14,185 nt of DNA. It comes from Sulfurimonas sp. Lineage in GTDB: Bacteria > Campylobacterota > Campylobacteria > Campylobacterales > Sulfurimonadaceae. Position numbers and translations under genes: made by a program. The stretch's first letter is position 1; every line of letters begins with the position of its first letter. Location of the stretch: NCBI GenBank assembly GCA_022712845.1, contig JAFLJV010000251.1:1-14185 (forward strand). The letters run 5' to 3'. The notes beneath the pieces are model-generated. The model saw only the letters and a program-made list of their open reading frames with translations. It ran no database searches and had not been told where the DNA came from. This document shows positions 13,983 through 14,185 of this stretch, in pieces.

Positions 13983-14009
13983 TAGACTCCCAGTCAAGCT
14001 GAGAGTGAC
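13983..14009 (-). repeat. Hairpin repeat module, complete copy
   Basis: ACTCCCAG (13986-13993), loop TCAAG, arm CTGAGAGT (13999-14006), flanked by TAG and GAC. It is the reverse complement of the module at 82-108 and heads the right-hand array. Confidence 0.85.
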
Positions 14010-14185
14010 GATACTTTCGTCATTTCAAGCTGAGAGTGACGATACTTTCGTCATTTCAAGCTGAGAGTGACGATACTTTCGTCATTTCAAGCTGAGAGTG
14101 ACGATGCTTTCGTCATTTCAAGCTGAGAGTGACGATGCTTTCGTCATTTCAAGCTGAGAGTGACGATGCTTTCGTCATTCCGTGC
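13995..14185. repeat. 31-bp tandem array (6 copies, open at window edge)
   Basis: Units start at 13995, 14026, 14057, 14088, 14119 and 14150. They are identical except that copies 1-3 have GATAC and copies 4-6 have GATGC, and that the sixth ends ...CGTCATTC and runs on as CCGTGC. Each unit carries TCAAGCTGAGAGTGAC, that is the loop and one arm of the hairpin module, followed by GATACTTTCGTCATT. TGACGA and TCGTCA within a unit can form a 6-bp stem. The final bases (14174-14185, GTCATTCCGTGC) are the start of the ATTCCGTG subtype of the module. Confidence 0.9.

Noticed and set aside
81..14010. Inverted 29-bp copies at both ends as the TIRs of a 14-kb transposon
   Set aside because: The interior is mostly core genes in conserved order with no transposase, and the same module recurs inside the window. 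It is a dispersed repeat.
13995..14185. CRISPR array
   Set aside because: Whole 31-bp units are repeated head to tail with no unique spacers, and there are no cas genes. The same holds for the 21-bp array at 1-80.

Overview
This is an AT-rich, gene-dense window. The gene content and order point to a member of the Campylobacterota (formerly Epsilonproteobacteria), probably a Sulfurimonas- or Arcobacter-like free-living relative. From memory, the order queE, queD, small membrane protein, rsmE, rpmE, rsmI, rlmB, RodZ-like protein, periplasmic protein, aminotransferase, hom, yraN matches a conserved Campylobacter jejuni block. I could not check this, nor the genus. Five genes appear to start with TTG.

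Layout: 1-109 holds a 21-bp tandem array that ends in a hairpin repeat. 132-1475 holds queE and queD, two steps of 7-deazaguanine (queuosine precursor) synthesis. 1483-1607 is a palindromic intergenic repeat between the convergent genes queD and moeA. moeA (minus strand, molybdenum cofactor) is divergent from a plus-strand run: small membrane protein, rsmE, rpmE with its own promoter and leader hairpin, rsmI, rlmB, a RodZ-like membrane protein, a secreted protein, alaC, hom, an SDR oxidoreductase, a formate-dehydrogenase-type molybdoenzyme and yraN. A 75-residue minus-strand gene of unknown function meets yraN tail to tail.

The right end (13590-14185) has no recognisable protein gene. It holds a 268-bp MITE-like element with 33-bp near-terminal inverted repeats and two ACTAGT-centred palindromes, then an AT-rich stretch, then a 31-bp tandem array.

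Working together: RsmE, RsmI, RlmB, QueE/QueD and L31 form a translation and RNA-modification cluster. AlaC and Hom are amino-acid metabolism (alanine, threonine/methionine). The RodZ-like and secreted proteins overlap and look like an envelope pair. MoeA and the molybdoenzyme lie at two separate places in the otherwise conserved block and are functionally linked, because MoeA inserts Mo into the cofactor the enzyme needs.

The most unusual signal is the repeats. Six complete copies of one 27-nt module (GTC, 8-nt arm, CTTGA loop, 8-nt arm, CTA) occur in four places. Their stems differ in sequence but stay complementary. Both tandem arrays appear to be amplified half-copies of the module. Together with the MITE-like element they make up nearly all of the larger non-coding space.
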